From: Acanthosepion esculentum
Taxonomy: Eukaryota; Mollusca; Cephalopoda; Sepiida; Sepiidae
Assembly: GCA_964036315.1 (NCBI GenBank)
Contig: OZ038478.1
Span: 145,019,057 to 145,083,056 of the forward strand
Direction of reading: 5' to 3'
DNA length: 64,000 bases
Of this stretch, positions 1-10,700 are shown piece after piece. The position numbers and the translations under genes were made by a program. A model generated the notes under the pieces. It did not search any database. It was given only the letters and a program-made list of their open reading frames with translations, and had not been told where the DNA came from. How positions within the stretch are numbered: the stretch's first letter is position 1; each line of letters opens with the position of its first letter.

Positions 1-628
1 TAATGTATAACAATAATGACGACATGAAGCAAAACAATTCAAAATCCTAACAAAAGAATTTTTAAAATTGGAATGATGGAATACATCATAGGCACGGTGA
101 CAACATAATGCAACCCTAGTTTTAAGCCAAACTAAGTCAATTTTTATATTGGAATATTGTATGTTATACATAATAATAATGACGGCATCATTCACGGAGG
201 CAATATAATGCAGCCCCATTTACAAGCTGAACTAATACAATTTATATATTGGAATGCTGCATGTCATGCTTAATAATAATTGCGACATCAAGCAACACAC
301 TCCAAATTTTAAAACATTTATAAAATTGGAATCATTTAATACATTATGGTCACGATGTCAACATAATGCAAGCAGAGCTTCAAACCTAACTAATACAATT
401 TATATATTGGAGTATTGCATGTAATGCATAACAATAATGATGGCATGAAGCAAGACAATTCGAAATCCTAACTAAAACATTGTAACATTGGAATGAGGGA
501 ATACATTATAGTCACCGTGGCAAAATAATGCAACTCCAAGTTCAAGCCTAAATAATACAATTCATATATTTGAATATTGCATGTTATGCATAATAATAAT
601 GACGCATTATTCCCGGTGGTAACGTTAT
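1..628. repeat. Divergent tandem repeat, period about 160 bp
   Basis: A marker close to ATAATAATAATGAC recurs at about 7, 170, 270, 428 and 590, giving steps of 163, 100, 158 and 162 bases. Full units carry a segment resembling CAATTCAAAATCCTAAC, then TAATACAATTTATATATTGG. The 100-base unit lacks about 60 internal bases. The last partial unit is of the short type and stops at the LINE fragment. The left end lies outside the window, so the array may be longer. I recognise no known satellite. Confidence 0.75.
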
Positions 629-629
629 G

Positions 630-1360
630 ACATTTGAGGATCCTCAAACAGGTAGCATCACCGGCAAGTTTAAAGCGATGGGGAGTGCAGGTGTCACCCT
701 CCTGCTGGTTGTGTGGTGATTATGGAAACCTGAGCCACATACTGTCATCCTGCCTGAAACCGCTACAGTACACCTGGTACACATTCAAACATAACTTGGT
801 TCTGGATGTCGTGTCAGCAGCTACGAGAAGTGCTAGTATACCCTCGACGGACCTGCGATGGATTGCCTTTCTGAAGCAAGGTGTGACTGACACAAAGCAG
901 AAGACCAGGTTGGAGAACTCAAGGAAGTGGGAGTGTTGGTTAATGTTACTGCCAGTGGAGGTTATTTTGTCTGGACTGAGACCAGATCTAGTGTTTTTAT
1001 ATCGAGAAGCAACATCTGTTGCTTGGCGAACTGACAGTGGCATGTGAAAAAGGGATTGAAAAGGCTCATGAAAGAAAGCTGCTTCGGTATGAGAAACAGG
1101 TGGCTGAAGTCAGTGAGAGAGTATATGGCTGCACCCTGGTGCCATTTGAGGTTGGACCTAGAGGATTTTCTGCTGCCTCCATGAAAAGATTCCTCAAGTG
1201 TGCCGGTATCCGAAAGTCGAATAAGGTGATAAAGACTTGTGGTGAAAAAGCTGTGGAGGGCAGTGCATGGATTACCCAGAAATACTTTTCGAATCGCATC
1301 CAGCTAACATATACCGCCGGTTGCAACGTAACATCATCCAGCTGTGGGGAGAGGTACTGA
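630..1360 (+). pseudogene. C-terminal fragment of a LINE ORF2: zinc motif plus restriction-like endonuclease
   Basis: The first frame (about 634-1020) has a CX2CX7HX4C zinc motif (CWLC...HILSSC) and, further on, RPDLVF. After a one-base shift near 1017-1019 a second frame continues with LGELTVACEK, an ERK-rich helix and later VEGSAWITQKYF. A zinc motif followed by PD and, about 14 residues on, E-L-T fits the PD-(D/E)XK-like endonuclease at the C-terminus of R2/NeSL/R4-type LINEs. That assignment rests on family knowledge and is moderate. The reverse transcriptase that should lie upstream is absent, replaced by the tandem repeat. The frameshift marks it as dead. Confidence 0.55.
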
Positions 1361-1444
1361 GCTTAATGGGTCGAACCTTTTTTAAAGCACGGTGCTCAGC
1401 TGAAGATTGCAGCTGGTCTGGAGCACTTGATGTGTACATGTGTT

Positions 1445-1447
<3 letters not shown>

Positions 1448-1515
<68 letters not shown>

Positions 1516-1547
1516 TATGGGGAACGAACGCAATATGTAACACTAAC
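1448..1547. repeat. (TA)n microsatellite with a 34-base unique flank shared with 60.2 kb
   Basis: About 33 TA units run to 1513. The flank at 1514-1547 starts GATATGGGGAACGAACGC and ends GTAACACTAAC. The same 34 bases occur inverted at 60213-60246, again touching a (TA)n tract, so the tract and flank look like parts of one dispersed element. Confidence 0.8.
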
Positions 1548-1685
1548 TAATGTAATAATGATAGCTTATTTTTGTTGACATGAAAGATTTCCAAACAACG
1601 ACAATTCGTGCATCCGAGGCGCTGGACGTCCACATGACGACGCGAGAGTGAAAACGAGATGTAGTAAGTATGTGAAGTCGTTGGA

Positions 1686-1687
<2 letters not shown>

Positions 1688-1745
<58 letters not shown>
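1688..1745. repeat. (TA)n microsatellite
   Basis: About 28 uninterrupted TA units. The 140 bases before it, back to the previous tract, hold no recognisable gene. Confidence 0.9.
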
Positions 1746-1747
<2 letters not shown>

Positions 1748-3240
1748 TATGAAAGGATTACTTAACGTTTTAAATCTCAATTTCTATCCCGATATCAATG
1801 TTTCCTAGTAAAATTTCCAGGCATCATTGTTTTGAATGGGATTTCCAATCTTTTCACTTTGTCCTAATTTTGAAATTTACTCATGAATTGAATGTTCTTT
1901 TACACCCACACGTTCCTGAAATTTTGATTTTGTTTACATCTTCATTTTTTCAGCTGTAGATTATTCTGCCAATTATAAATTTCTTTTCAAAATTACCTTT
2001 TTTTATATACAGAAGCTGTTATGTTATTTATATTATTAATGAATTTGTAATATTTGTTAATTTTTATTATTAATTAAATTATAATATTTTAGATAATATT
2101 TTTAATTATACATTTTATTTGATCTATTACATTATATTACTATTAAAGTAACAAAGTAAATCCATTATTTCATTCTTTTTATTTAATAATTTAATTTGAT
2201 TATTAAATGTTAATATTGCTAATTCTTCTTTTAAAAAGAATCTGCACTCCCTATTGGTAATATTATATGGGGGTACATATTTTACAATTTCTCATTTAAC
2301 TATTGTAGGTATATTATTCTCTTTGATTCCCAATATATCTTGACAATGTTGTTCTATTTGTGTATTTCTGTATTTTAAAAGATCATATGATTATTAAATC
2401 TTTCCTTCAAAGAGCTTTCAGTTGCTCCTAATTAAATGTGTTGTTTTTATATGGGGTTAAATGTAGGATTATTTTGCGCATGTATACATCATCTATAATT
2501 TTAAATTATCATTTTTGTATCTTTATTAATAGGTGGAACTTCATTATGTTTATCCTTCTATGTTTATATCGTCATTTTCCCCTACTTTTAGCTGTATATT
2601 AATTTACTTTTTTTATCTCATAACTTTTATCTAAAACCGTTTTTCTTTAATTTGTTTATATTATTATAATTAATTCATTTATGCCGAATATAATTACTAT
2701 TATAGTTATTATTATTATTTTCATTATTATTATACTTATTAGCATTGTCTTTATTAAACTACCGATTGAAATTGTGATGATTTGCATAAAATAATAAGCT
2801 CTATCAGTCAATTTGCTATAACACTTTCAAGTTTGATAACATACTACATCACTCGATGTATAAACTTTTTCAACACTGAAATAAAAAAAAATTCTTGACA
2901 GTGTAATTCTATTTTTCTTTTACTCTCTCTTCATTTACTTCTTCTTCCCATTCCTTTATTCTCTCCTCTCTCACTCTTTCACTCCCCTCTCTATTTCTAT
3001 TTTACATTTTAAAAGAATATTATATTCCAAGATTTTTAACTTTTCCCCCACCCACTTCTTCTCTTCTATCTTTCCCCTCCTCCTGTTAATCTAGTATTTC
3101 AGTCCCAATGATTTGTCACCATTTATCTAGAGTTTTCGTAGTGAAGAGATGAATATATAAAGATACTCTTGGTCAGATTGGTGACAATTCCCCTAATGTG
3201 TTTGGTTGACTTATCGTCTTAGTGGTATAAGTGTTCCAAT
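1746..3240. other. AT-rich intergenic DNA with a pyrimidine-rich stretch
   Basis: No open frame of note on either strand. About 2905-3080 is strongly pyrimidine-rich on the plus strand (runs of CTCTCTC, CTTCTTCCC, CCCCTCC). I see no RNA gene. Confidence 0.6.
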
Positions 3241-3261
3241 TTTCACAAACTACAGCTACCG

Positions 3262-3298
3262 GCCACCTGATGATTGCGTGAAAGCGCATCAAACTGGC
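3262..3298 (+). ncRNA. Degenerate hammerhead-like motif upstream of the Penelope element
   Basis: CTGATGA at 3267-3273 is followed by a 4-bp stem TGCG/CGCA and then CAAAC where a hammerhead needs GAAAC. GCCA (3262-3265) can pair with TGGC (3295-3298) across the core. Penelope-like elements are known to carry hammerhead motifs in their terminal repeats, and one starts about 220 bases downstream. The G-to-C change in the second core block argues against activity. Confidence 0.35.
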
Positions 3299-3441
3299 AG
3301 TCATGGTCAGTCACTGCCAACTCGAAATGTGATTTAAAATATATTAAAGCTCTACCATTTATCATGGTATTGAGCACACTTATTTCTTATGTGCAATCGT
3401 AGGCAAAGTCTTTTGGGAGCTGCTTATTGTTATTTCTAATT

Positions 3442-3444
<3 letters not shown>

Positions 3445-3486
<42 letters not shown>
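3445..3486. repeat. (TA)n microsatellite at the left edge of the Penelope coding remnant
   Basis: About 21 TA units end just before the first recognisable RT codons, so the N-terminal part of the Penelope ORF is missing or was replaced here. Confidence 0.85.
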
Positions 3487-3491
<5 letters not shown>

Positions 3492-3516
3492 GTGTGTATG
3501 TATGCATGTATATATT

Positions 3517-4826
3517 AAGCAATTGAGACCGTCTGGCTCTACTCGTCCCCGTCTGTATGGATTACCAAAGATTCATAAGTATGGTGTACCGTTGAGACCC
3601 ATATTATCGATAATTGGGTCTTCGTAGCATAAAGTTGCAAAGTGGCTGGCTATAATGTTGCAACCAGTTTTGCAGCGTTATAGTACCTTCTGTATTAAAG
3701 ATTCGTTAACTTTTTTCCTATTCATTCGCAATTGTGATGCCACTGATGGATTTATGTGTTCGTTTGACATTCTCACTTGTGTTCCTTTATGGGAGATTAT
3801 TGATATTTGCAGTGATATGTCATATCGCAGTAATTTAACTCCTCCGACTATACCTGAAGATGTTTTCGTTGAACTCATGAAATTTGCCACCACGTCTGTT
3901 GATTTTAGTTTCGACAATATCATGTATCGTCAGATCGACGGTGTGGCGATGGGTTCTCCTTTGGGTCCTGTTTTGGCAAATATTTTTGTCGGTTTTTACG
4001 AGGAAAGCCTTCTGTCAGGTTCTTCCCGGTCCATGGTTTACTTTCGTTATGTGGATGACACATTTTGTGTGTTCACCCATGAATCGGAAGTTGATTACTT
4101 TTTCTCCCTACTCAACGGTGTTCATCCTGCCCTTAAATTTACGGTAGATAAGGAGGTCAATGGTTCATTGGCTTTCCTAGATGTTCTGGTTCACAGAACT
4201 CCTTCCTTGTTCATTACTACTGTTTATAGGAAGTCTACTTTTACAGGTCTCTATACCCGATCGACAAAAGATCAATTTGATTAGGATCTGCTCGGATAAC
4301 ACCTTGAAAGATGAAATTAGCTGTTTAACTGGTATCTTTCTGAACAATGGTTGCCCGTTGGACATTGTTCAATCGGTTATACGGGATAAGACTGCCAGGT
4401 TTAATAAAATCCAGCCTGCTACGGTTGGTAAATGTCCAGTCTATCTTCGTTTTCCGTGGTTGGGTAGGATTAGTGAGTCCTTCGCCAAGCAGATTTCATG
4501 TAGTTCACGTGAATATTATTTTGCAGCGAACTTTCGTGTTGATTTTCACACCAGGTCTGTCCTTTCATCTGTGTGTAAAGATGTTCTATCCACCCCCCGT
4601 CATATAAATTCTGTCATTTATTATTTCAAATGTAGTTGTGGATGCGACTACATAGGTTGATCGACACAGCGGTTGGACGCTAGAATTAAACAGCACGTGC
4701 CTGCGAAAATACTTCATAAAAATATTTCGTTGGGCGATTCCATTCGGAATACGTATGGGTCGTCGATAGCGGATCATTTTATAAAGAATCCTATTTGTGC
4801 TTTGGATTTCAGTGTGACCTGGTTTT
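3517..4826 (+). pseudogene. Penelope-like element, RT and GIY-YIG endonuclease, interrupted by the LINE array
   Basis: Recognisable blocks in order are: the RT N-terminal motif RLYGLPKIHK and PLRPILS (3550-3625); a stop near 3627; MGSPLGPVLANIF (about 3949-3990); the YVDD catalytic box (about 4048-4060); a frame change near 4270; and the GIY-YIG signature CSCGCDYIG ending near 4660, followed by a stop and then QRLDARIKQH. The frame reads on through HFIKNPICALDFS to 4813, where the 16-bp target begins. The rest lies beyond the array at 33326-33396. RT followed by GIY-YIG is diagnostic of Penelope-like elements. Two stops and a frameshift make it inactive; the N-terminus is lost. Confidence 0.9.
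4811..4826 (+). repeat. Left target-site duplication of the LINE array
   Basis: AGTGTGACCTGGTTTT, identical to 33310-33325. The first base could instead be shared with the element end, so the duplication is 15 or 16 bases. In the uninterrupted Penelope frame these bases encode S-V-T-W-F. Confidence 0.92.
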
Positions 4827-5003
4827 GGTGAACTTGTTCGGAGTGAAAATTACTGTTTTTTGGCTCGGAATACCCCCGGGCGGTTGTTATTTTTCAGACC
4901 TTTTTTTGACGGGTGAACGTGTTATTGACTTTTGGTCTTTTAAGTTAAGTTATTTTTTAAGTTTTTATTTTCATTTGTTTCATTTGAATATATTTTTTCT
5001 TTC

Positions 5004-5418
5004 TTGGCTTCGGCCAACATTTTTTGATTTTTTAGTTCGGTAAGACAAAGTCTTACCGGCTTTTTTATTTTCTGTTGTTGTTACATTTGAAGAAAAGAAA
5101 AAAGAAAAAGTTTTGTTTTAATTTATCCTCCTTTTCGTTTTTACCCTCCCCTGTTTTATTTAGCGACTTCGGTCGCAATCCTTTAATTTTTTAAGTTTCA
5201 GCTTTTGGTTTTAAGTTATTTCTTTAGCGGCTTCGGCCGCAAACCTTTATTTTTTAGTTTGGTTTGACTAGTGTCAAACCAGACATTTTTATTTCTTTTC
5301 TTTTTCTGTTGTTTAATTGGAGAAAAAAAAAGTAGGAGTTTATTTATTGTTTTTTCTTTTATTTCGGCTGCCTTCGGGCGCCATTTTTATTTTATTTTTT
5401 TTAAAGTCTTACGAGACT
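5004..5418 (+). promoter_or_regulatory. 5' UTR hairpin cluster, unit 1
   Basis: Seven short hairpins lie in T-rich sequence: 5004-5017 TTGGC-TTCG-GCCAA; 5038-5058 CGGTAAGAC-AAA-GTCTTACCG; 5163-5176 GCGAC-TTCG-GTCGC; 5227-5240 GCGGC-TTCG-GCCGC; 5261-5280 GGTTTGAC-TAGT-GTCAAACC; 5366-5382 GGCTGCC-TTCG-GGCGCC (one bulge, one G-U); 5405-5418 AGTCT-TACG-AGACT. Four loops are UUCG closed by C-G, an unusually stable RNA tetraloop, and one is UACG of the same UNCG class. The role is unknown; RNA packaging, an IRES-like element or protein binding are guesses. Confidence 0.75.
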
Positions 5419-5645
5419 ATTTAGTTTATAGTTTTTCTTTTCTTTTTCTAGAACTTTTAGTTTTCCAAGTTTATTTATTTTATAGCCTTTGATTTAAAGT
5501 TTATTGTTAATTTGTTTTAATTTACTTTTGTGGTACTTTAACTTTAACTACTTTTGTTTTGCCTTTTATTTTTTTTTTTTCATTTTTTCTTTCTCCCTAT
5601 CTCAACTCCTCACAATTGGGCAAGTGTTTCTGCCTGAACTTTTAA

Positions 5646-7709
5646 ATGGCCGACGAAATGAGTCGGTCAGGGGTCAAGAAAGACCTCTTTGGGGCGGCTG
5701 CTAAAACCGACCCCCCGGATAAAGATAAATCCAAATCTAAAAAACGGGGTAAGGTTTCCCCAATCAAACCTGACAAGGCAAACGCAAATGACAAGGAGGA
5801 GGCCATGCAGGTCTCCAACACAAATGAAAAGGTGCCGAAAGTGGCTCAGTCCAAGTCTACAGCCGAGGAATCGCCCTCTTGCTGGAAGTCCCCCCCGAGT
5901 TGTATTGTGAACATCGCGGAGTTCCTGGAAAAGGCAAAGGATTTTGCCCATCTTGTAAATAAAGATGGCATCCTTAAAGACGTCCAGGAACTTCAGAAGT
6001 TCGAACAAAGAATGGTGACCGTCTTCGCGGTTGACAGGCGTACGCGCAAAATCTGTCGATCCACGAAAGACACAGTGATCAAATCACTTATGTCCCTGGG
6101 GATAAAACCCCAAAGAGTAATCAAGGGAGTGAAATTCTTCATGTGGGACGTACTGCTGCCCACGCCAGAGGATTGCCTGGAAATGGCAAAAAGGGAGTTG
6201 ATAACAAAGGACCTGATTCTCCGTACCGAATACATGGGTAGGCGAAGGACCAGGGTGGCAGTGTTTGAGGTTCCTCCTCAAATTTCCGGAGAGCTCCTGG
6301 CTGCATTCTTTATGCAGTACGGCCAAATTTTAGGGGCTCTCTCGGACAATTTGAACGGGGGGTGGACTTTTGACATCATGATTGATGAGGCGGCCTTCAA
6401 GTCCATCCCCAACTGTCTGGATTTTGGCAACCGGAGATTGCCAGTCATTGTGACTGGCAGAAAACCAGTATGCTGGAGGTGTGGAGTGACTGGTCATCTC
6501 TCCTCCTCCTGCCCAGGGAAGAAGGCCCCTGGAGCTCCGGTTGCTGGCGACCCAAATCCCCCTTTGGCCGACACTGATAAAACCGCGGCGCCTGTAATGG
6601 GCCTACCTACTAAGCGGACCGGTGTGGAAAATCCCTCGGTTGGGTCTTTGCCCCCATTGCCCCTCAAACCAACGCCTTCCACAAGTGTGGATAAGGAGAA
6701 GGATGAGGGGGGATGGCGTGTAGTAGGTAGGGCCAAAGGGAAGGTCCAGACAGCGGGACCTCTGTCTAAGCATGACTCCGGGGACAAAACCACCTACAGC
6801 CCCATTCCCTCTACTAGCTCGGAGGGCGACGCCTCGGCCTCTTATGAGGAGACTGCGACTCCTGCTCAGAAACTTAATGAGCCAAGCTGGCAGAAGATCT
6901 TAGACCTCAAAAAGTTGAAGCAGAAGCTGGAGGACAAAAAGGCAAAGAAACAGAAGCCGCTGGGGGTTCCCTGCCCCTCATCCTCTGCCCCGTCTTCCCC
7001 TCCATCATTTGCTAAACCTCCAGCACCTAAATCCTTATCAAATTCTCCTGCGAAACATAAAAAACCTGTTTCAAACAAGCCTTCCCCCATCAAGACCCCA
7101 TCTGGAATGACTCCATCACACACACCAGCAAGTACACCTACCCCAACACCTTCCCAGACACCACATAAAAAACGCAACAGAAGTCCAGACGCTCAGGTCG
7201 TGGGGGAAAAGGGGAAGAAAAAGCTGAAGCCCCCATATAACTTAGGGGAAGACGTCTGCCGCGTATCCCGGGTCCATGTGGAGAATGTGTTGGGGATAAC
7301 CAAGAACCCCAGGCCCTTGAAAGTCCTATTCAACTTTCAAAAGTTGAGTGGACTGGACATTGAGGACCCGACAAATTTCAAAAAAGCAAAAAGACTCCTA
7401 ACAGTTGTGCGATCGGGCCCGGGTACGCGGGAGATTTGGGGCATGATTGAGGAGGCAAACTCATCTTTGAAATTAGTGCCCCCAGCGGCGGTATTTGAGC
7501 CCAATTTGGATTCTTCTAAAACGTGCAGAGGGAGGGTCCCTGTTTTTGTTCACCCTTCCCTGTATAGGGCGCTTAAATTAACATTTCCAGCGGACATCGG
7601 TGGCCTGTCTCATGGTGATACCGTCGAAAATGAGATGGCGTCAGGTTCAATGGGACAGGCTGTCGGTGTCCTCACCCCAGCAATGTTCTACTCGGATGGG
7701 CGACCCTAG
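5646..7709 (+). CDS. LINE ORF1, CCHC nucleic-acid-binding protein (unit 1)
   Basis: 687 residues from the first ATG after the T-rich leader. The N-terminus is lysine-rich (about residues 20-60). Residues of about 90-270 form a compact part that probably holds an RRM-like fold (RRRTRVAVFEVPPQ, then FMQYGQILGALSD), as in Tx1-type ORF1 proteins. A canonical zinc knuckle CX2CX4HX4C sits at C276-C279-H284-C289. Residues of about 290-545 are rich in Pro, Ser, Thr and Lys and look disordered. A conserved tail (GEDVCRVSRVHVENVLGITK) is shared with the broken minus-strand element at 50.9-51.2 kb. It should coat the LINE RNA. ORF2 starts 11 bases after its stop in another frame, which suggests termination-reinitiation. 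Private residues: T21, K375, V475. Confidence 0.93.
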   Translation: MADEMSRSGVKKDLFGAAAKTDPPDKDKSKSKKRGKVSPIKPDKANANDKEEAMQVSNTNEKVPKVAQSKSTAEESPSCWKSPPSCIVNIAEFLEKAKDFAHLVNKDGILKDVQELQKFEQRMVTVFAVDRRTRKICRSTKDTVIKSLMSLGIKPQRVIKGVKFFMWDVLLPTPEDCLEMAKRELITKDLILRTEYMGRRRTRVAVFEVPPQISGELLAAFFMQYGQILGALSDNLNGGWTFDIMIDEAAFKSIPNCLDFGNRRLPVIVTGRKPVCWRCGVTGHLSSSCPGKKAPGAPVAGDPNPPLADTDKTAAPVMGLPTKRTGVENPSVGSLPPLPLKPTPSTSVDKEKDEGGWRVVGRAKGKVQTAGPLSKHDSGDKTTYSPIPSTSSEGDASASYEETATPAQKLNEPSWQKILDLKKLKQKLEDKKAKKQKPLGVPCPSSSAPSSPPSFAKPPAPKSLSNSPAKHKKPVSNKPSPIKTPSGMTPSHTPASTPTPTPSQTPHKKRNRSPDAQVVGEKGKKKLKPPYNLGEDVCRVSRVHVENVLGITKNPRPLKVLFNFQKLSGLDIEDPTNFKKAKRLLTVVRSGPGTREIWGMIEEANSSLKLVPPAAVFEPNLDSSKTCRGRVPVFVHPSLYRALKLTFPADIGGLSHGDTVENEMASGSMGQAVGVLTPAMFYSDGRP

Positions 7710-7720
7710 TCGATTTGATA

Positions 7721-10700
7721 ATGGCACTCTGGTTAGCTAGTGTGAATGTCCGAGGCCTGAGGTCGGAGTCTCGAAGGGTGAGACTCGTTCGCGACCTTCA
7801 GAGCCTCGGTGTGAATATATGTTGTGTACAAGAGACCCGTTTTTCTTCTCGCGATCATGAAGACATTCTGTCTAGGGAGTTTACTCTTTATTCAGCATGT
7901 TTTGATGGACACTCGAGGGGTGTCTCTTGGCTGGTGAGCAAGACTTTGAAGGCTGCGTGTGCTCTTGTCTTCGCAGATCCGGCGGGCAGGCTTTGCGTGC
8001 TGGATGCTACCATAAAGGATAAGGCTTTGCGTCTCATTGGGGTTTATGGGCCCAATACCCAGGCTGAGCGACCTGATTTGTTTCGGCAGATCGAGCCGTT
8101 TATGACGACATCACGTCGGTTAATTTTAGCGGGGGATTGGAATGCCGTCCTTGACCCCGATATAGATCGTATAGGGTCCAAATATAAAGCGGGTACTAAA
8201 AACTGGGGAGTGGAACATTTTCGGGGCTTTGTCGATGGGTTTGATCTCATCGACAAGTACCGGAATGAACACCCTCAGCGGGTAGTGTGGACTTGGACAA
8301 ATAGTGGCAGCTCGGCTGTAGGTGTGCTTGCGAGCTACCTCGACCGAGTTTTAGTTAGGAGAGTCGATGTAGGACTCTTAGGGTGTCCAAGTTTTCATTA
8401 TATAGTTTATTCGGATCATAGGCTTGTCCGGGTCCGTGTAAACTTAGATAAGCCTAATGTTAGGATAACTGGCTACTGGAAATTCAACTGCTCGTTATTT
8501 GGCGAGCAGCATTTCCGGGACCAGTTTTTACTAACCTTACAAAGGGAGCTGACGGGGGCTGTGGTGGGAAATGCCTGGTGGGACAAACTTAAATCTAAAA
8601 TTCGAACGTTTGCTGCCGATTTTAGTCGTCGACTCAATGTAGATAGATTAGCGGCGCAAACGGCTCTAGAACAAAGAGTTGATCGGGCTGTGAAATCCCG
8701 TGATAGTGGGGAAGTAGTCTTAGCTAAGGCAGAGTTGTCCTCCTTGCTTATCAAGAAGGATCAAGCTCTGGTAGTTAGGGCTAGGTTAAAAAGAATGTCC
8801 TCTGAGGCGACGAATATGGCCGCGGAACTGCGTGCAGAGGAAAGTAGGAATGCTTCAAGACGGCATATCGCGAGCGTCACATTGCCGGATGGGCGGACAG
8901 TGACTACAAACTCGGGCATATGCGAGGCTTTTCGGGATTACTTTCGGGAGCTTTTTACCAGGGAGCCCGGTCTGAGCTCTGCTCGGTTCGACACCTATTT
9001 AGCTGACTTTCCCTGCCTTGAGGCAGCTGAAGCGGCTGGGTGCGAGGGTCCCATCACTGAGTCGGAAATCTGGGAAGCGCTGAAACAGGTTGGCCTGGAT
9101 AAGTCTCCGGGATTAGATGGTCTTCCTTACGAAGTTTACTTGAGGCAGTCGCCCGTTTTTGTTCCTTTGCTGGAGCTGGTCTTTAACAACTGGATGAAGC
9201 AGGGGTCTATACCTCAACGCTTCACCAGGGGTGTGATCAAGCTGCTGCGTAAGGACAAAAGTGGTGGGGATGGGATAGGTAACTTTCGCCCTTTAACTAT
9301 GTTAAATACAGAGTTAAAGATTTTGGCTAAGGTCTTGGCTAACCGTTTGCAGCTTGTCCTGTCTAGTCTGATTGGCTCCGAGCAGACTTGTTCTGTGAAG
9401 GGCCGGACTATTCAGGACAACCTTCACATGGTGCGCCTGATCATCGAGAAAGTCGACAGTGAAGCCGCGCTGATCAATTTAGATCAGTCCAAGGCCTTTG
9501 ATAGGGTTGACCATCGATTCTTGGAGGCTGTTCTTTCGGCTGCCGGTTTCGGGCCGTACTTTCGCTCCTGGATCCGGCTTATGTATGCGACCCCCGGTGC
9601 GCTGGTGGAAGTGAACGGGGTAAGATCGGAACCTTTCGTATTGTCTCGATCTATTCGTCAGGGTTGTCCGCTTTCGCCTATGCTTTACGTTCTTGCGTTG
9701 GAACCCTTCCTTCGCAAGTTAAAGGCGAATCCGGTCCTACGCGGAATCTCTTTACCTGGTGCTACCACCTCGGCCAGGTATTCTGCCTATGCTGACGACG
9801 TTTCGGTTCTTGTGTCGAGCAGAGCCGAGATTAACGAAGTCAGCAGAGAAATCGGTGGGTATGAGATGGTGACAGGGGCCAAGATCAACCGCGATAAGTC
9901 TGTTGGCTTGCGGTTGGGTGCGTGGAAGGGGGTTTCTCTTCCCGGACCATTCAGCTGGACGGATGGGCCGATCAAGATACTCGGCGTCTGGTTCGGTCCT
10001 GATATCCAGTTGGATATGAATTGGTCGGAGGTACGAGAGAAGGCCGAGAGCGCAATTAATTTGTGGTCTCGGAGGAGGCTTTCCTTGAAGGGGAGGGCGG
10101 AGGTATGTGTTTCACATATCTACCCGATTCTCCTTTACCGACTCTCGGTACTTCCACTTCCGTCTACCACAGTGCTTTCATTAGTACAGCTCTTGTTCTC
10201 TTTCTTGTGGAGAGGCAGAGCTCCTAGGGTATGTCGGGAGATCTGTTGCCTTCATCCTGCTGAAGGCGGTCTAGGTATGCCTAGCATTGAGATTCGTCTC
10301 GATATGCTTCGCATCGGGTTCCTGGATCGTTTGTGTCGCGATTCGGATGACGGGGGCGCCTTCTGGAAGGAAGACGCCCGTAGATCCTTTCCATCCTTGA
10401 GAAGTGTGCACTCGGGCGAGGAGGAGGCTGGCCGTTTGCCTCGTGCCGAGTGCTCCTTCTACCGTGAATGTCGTCTGGCTCTGAAACACCTCTTACGGGC
10501 GACGGTTGGCCTCCACAACGTCCAGGCGTTGTCTCGTAGGGCATTATATCGGGTGGTAGTCAGGGGGTCCGTTCATGATGATTTGATTGACGAGCTCGGT
10601 CTTACGAAGCAGGAGGCTCGCTCAATCTGGCCTTGGGCTTCCGGGTTGAAATGTCTCAACAACGATGAGGCATCCCTCACCTGGCTGGTGATACGTGGGG

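Noticed and set aside
2905..3080. Pyrimidine-rich stretch as a triplex or promoter element
   Set aside because: It is irregular, lacks mirror symmetry, and has no gene next to it.
4795..5704. Short plus-strand open frames in the LINE 5' leader (for example 4845-5043 and 5504-5704)
   Set aside because: They encode Phe/Leu-rich low-complexity peptides from T-rich DNA, and their codons cross the hairpins. Upstream ORF function cannot be excluded but nothing supports it.
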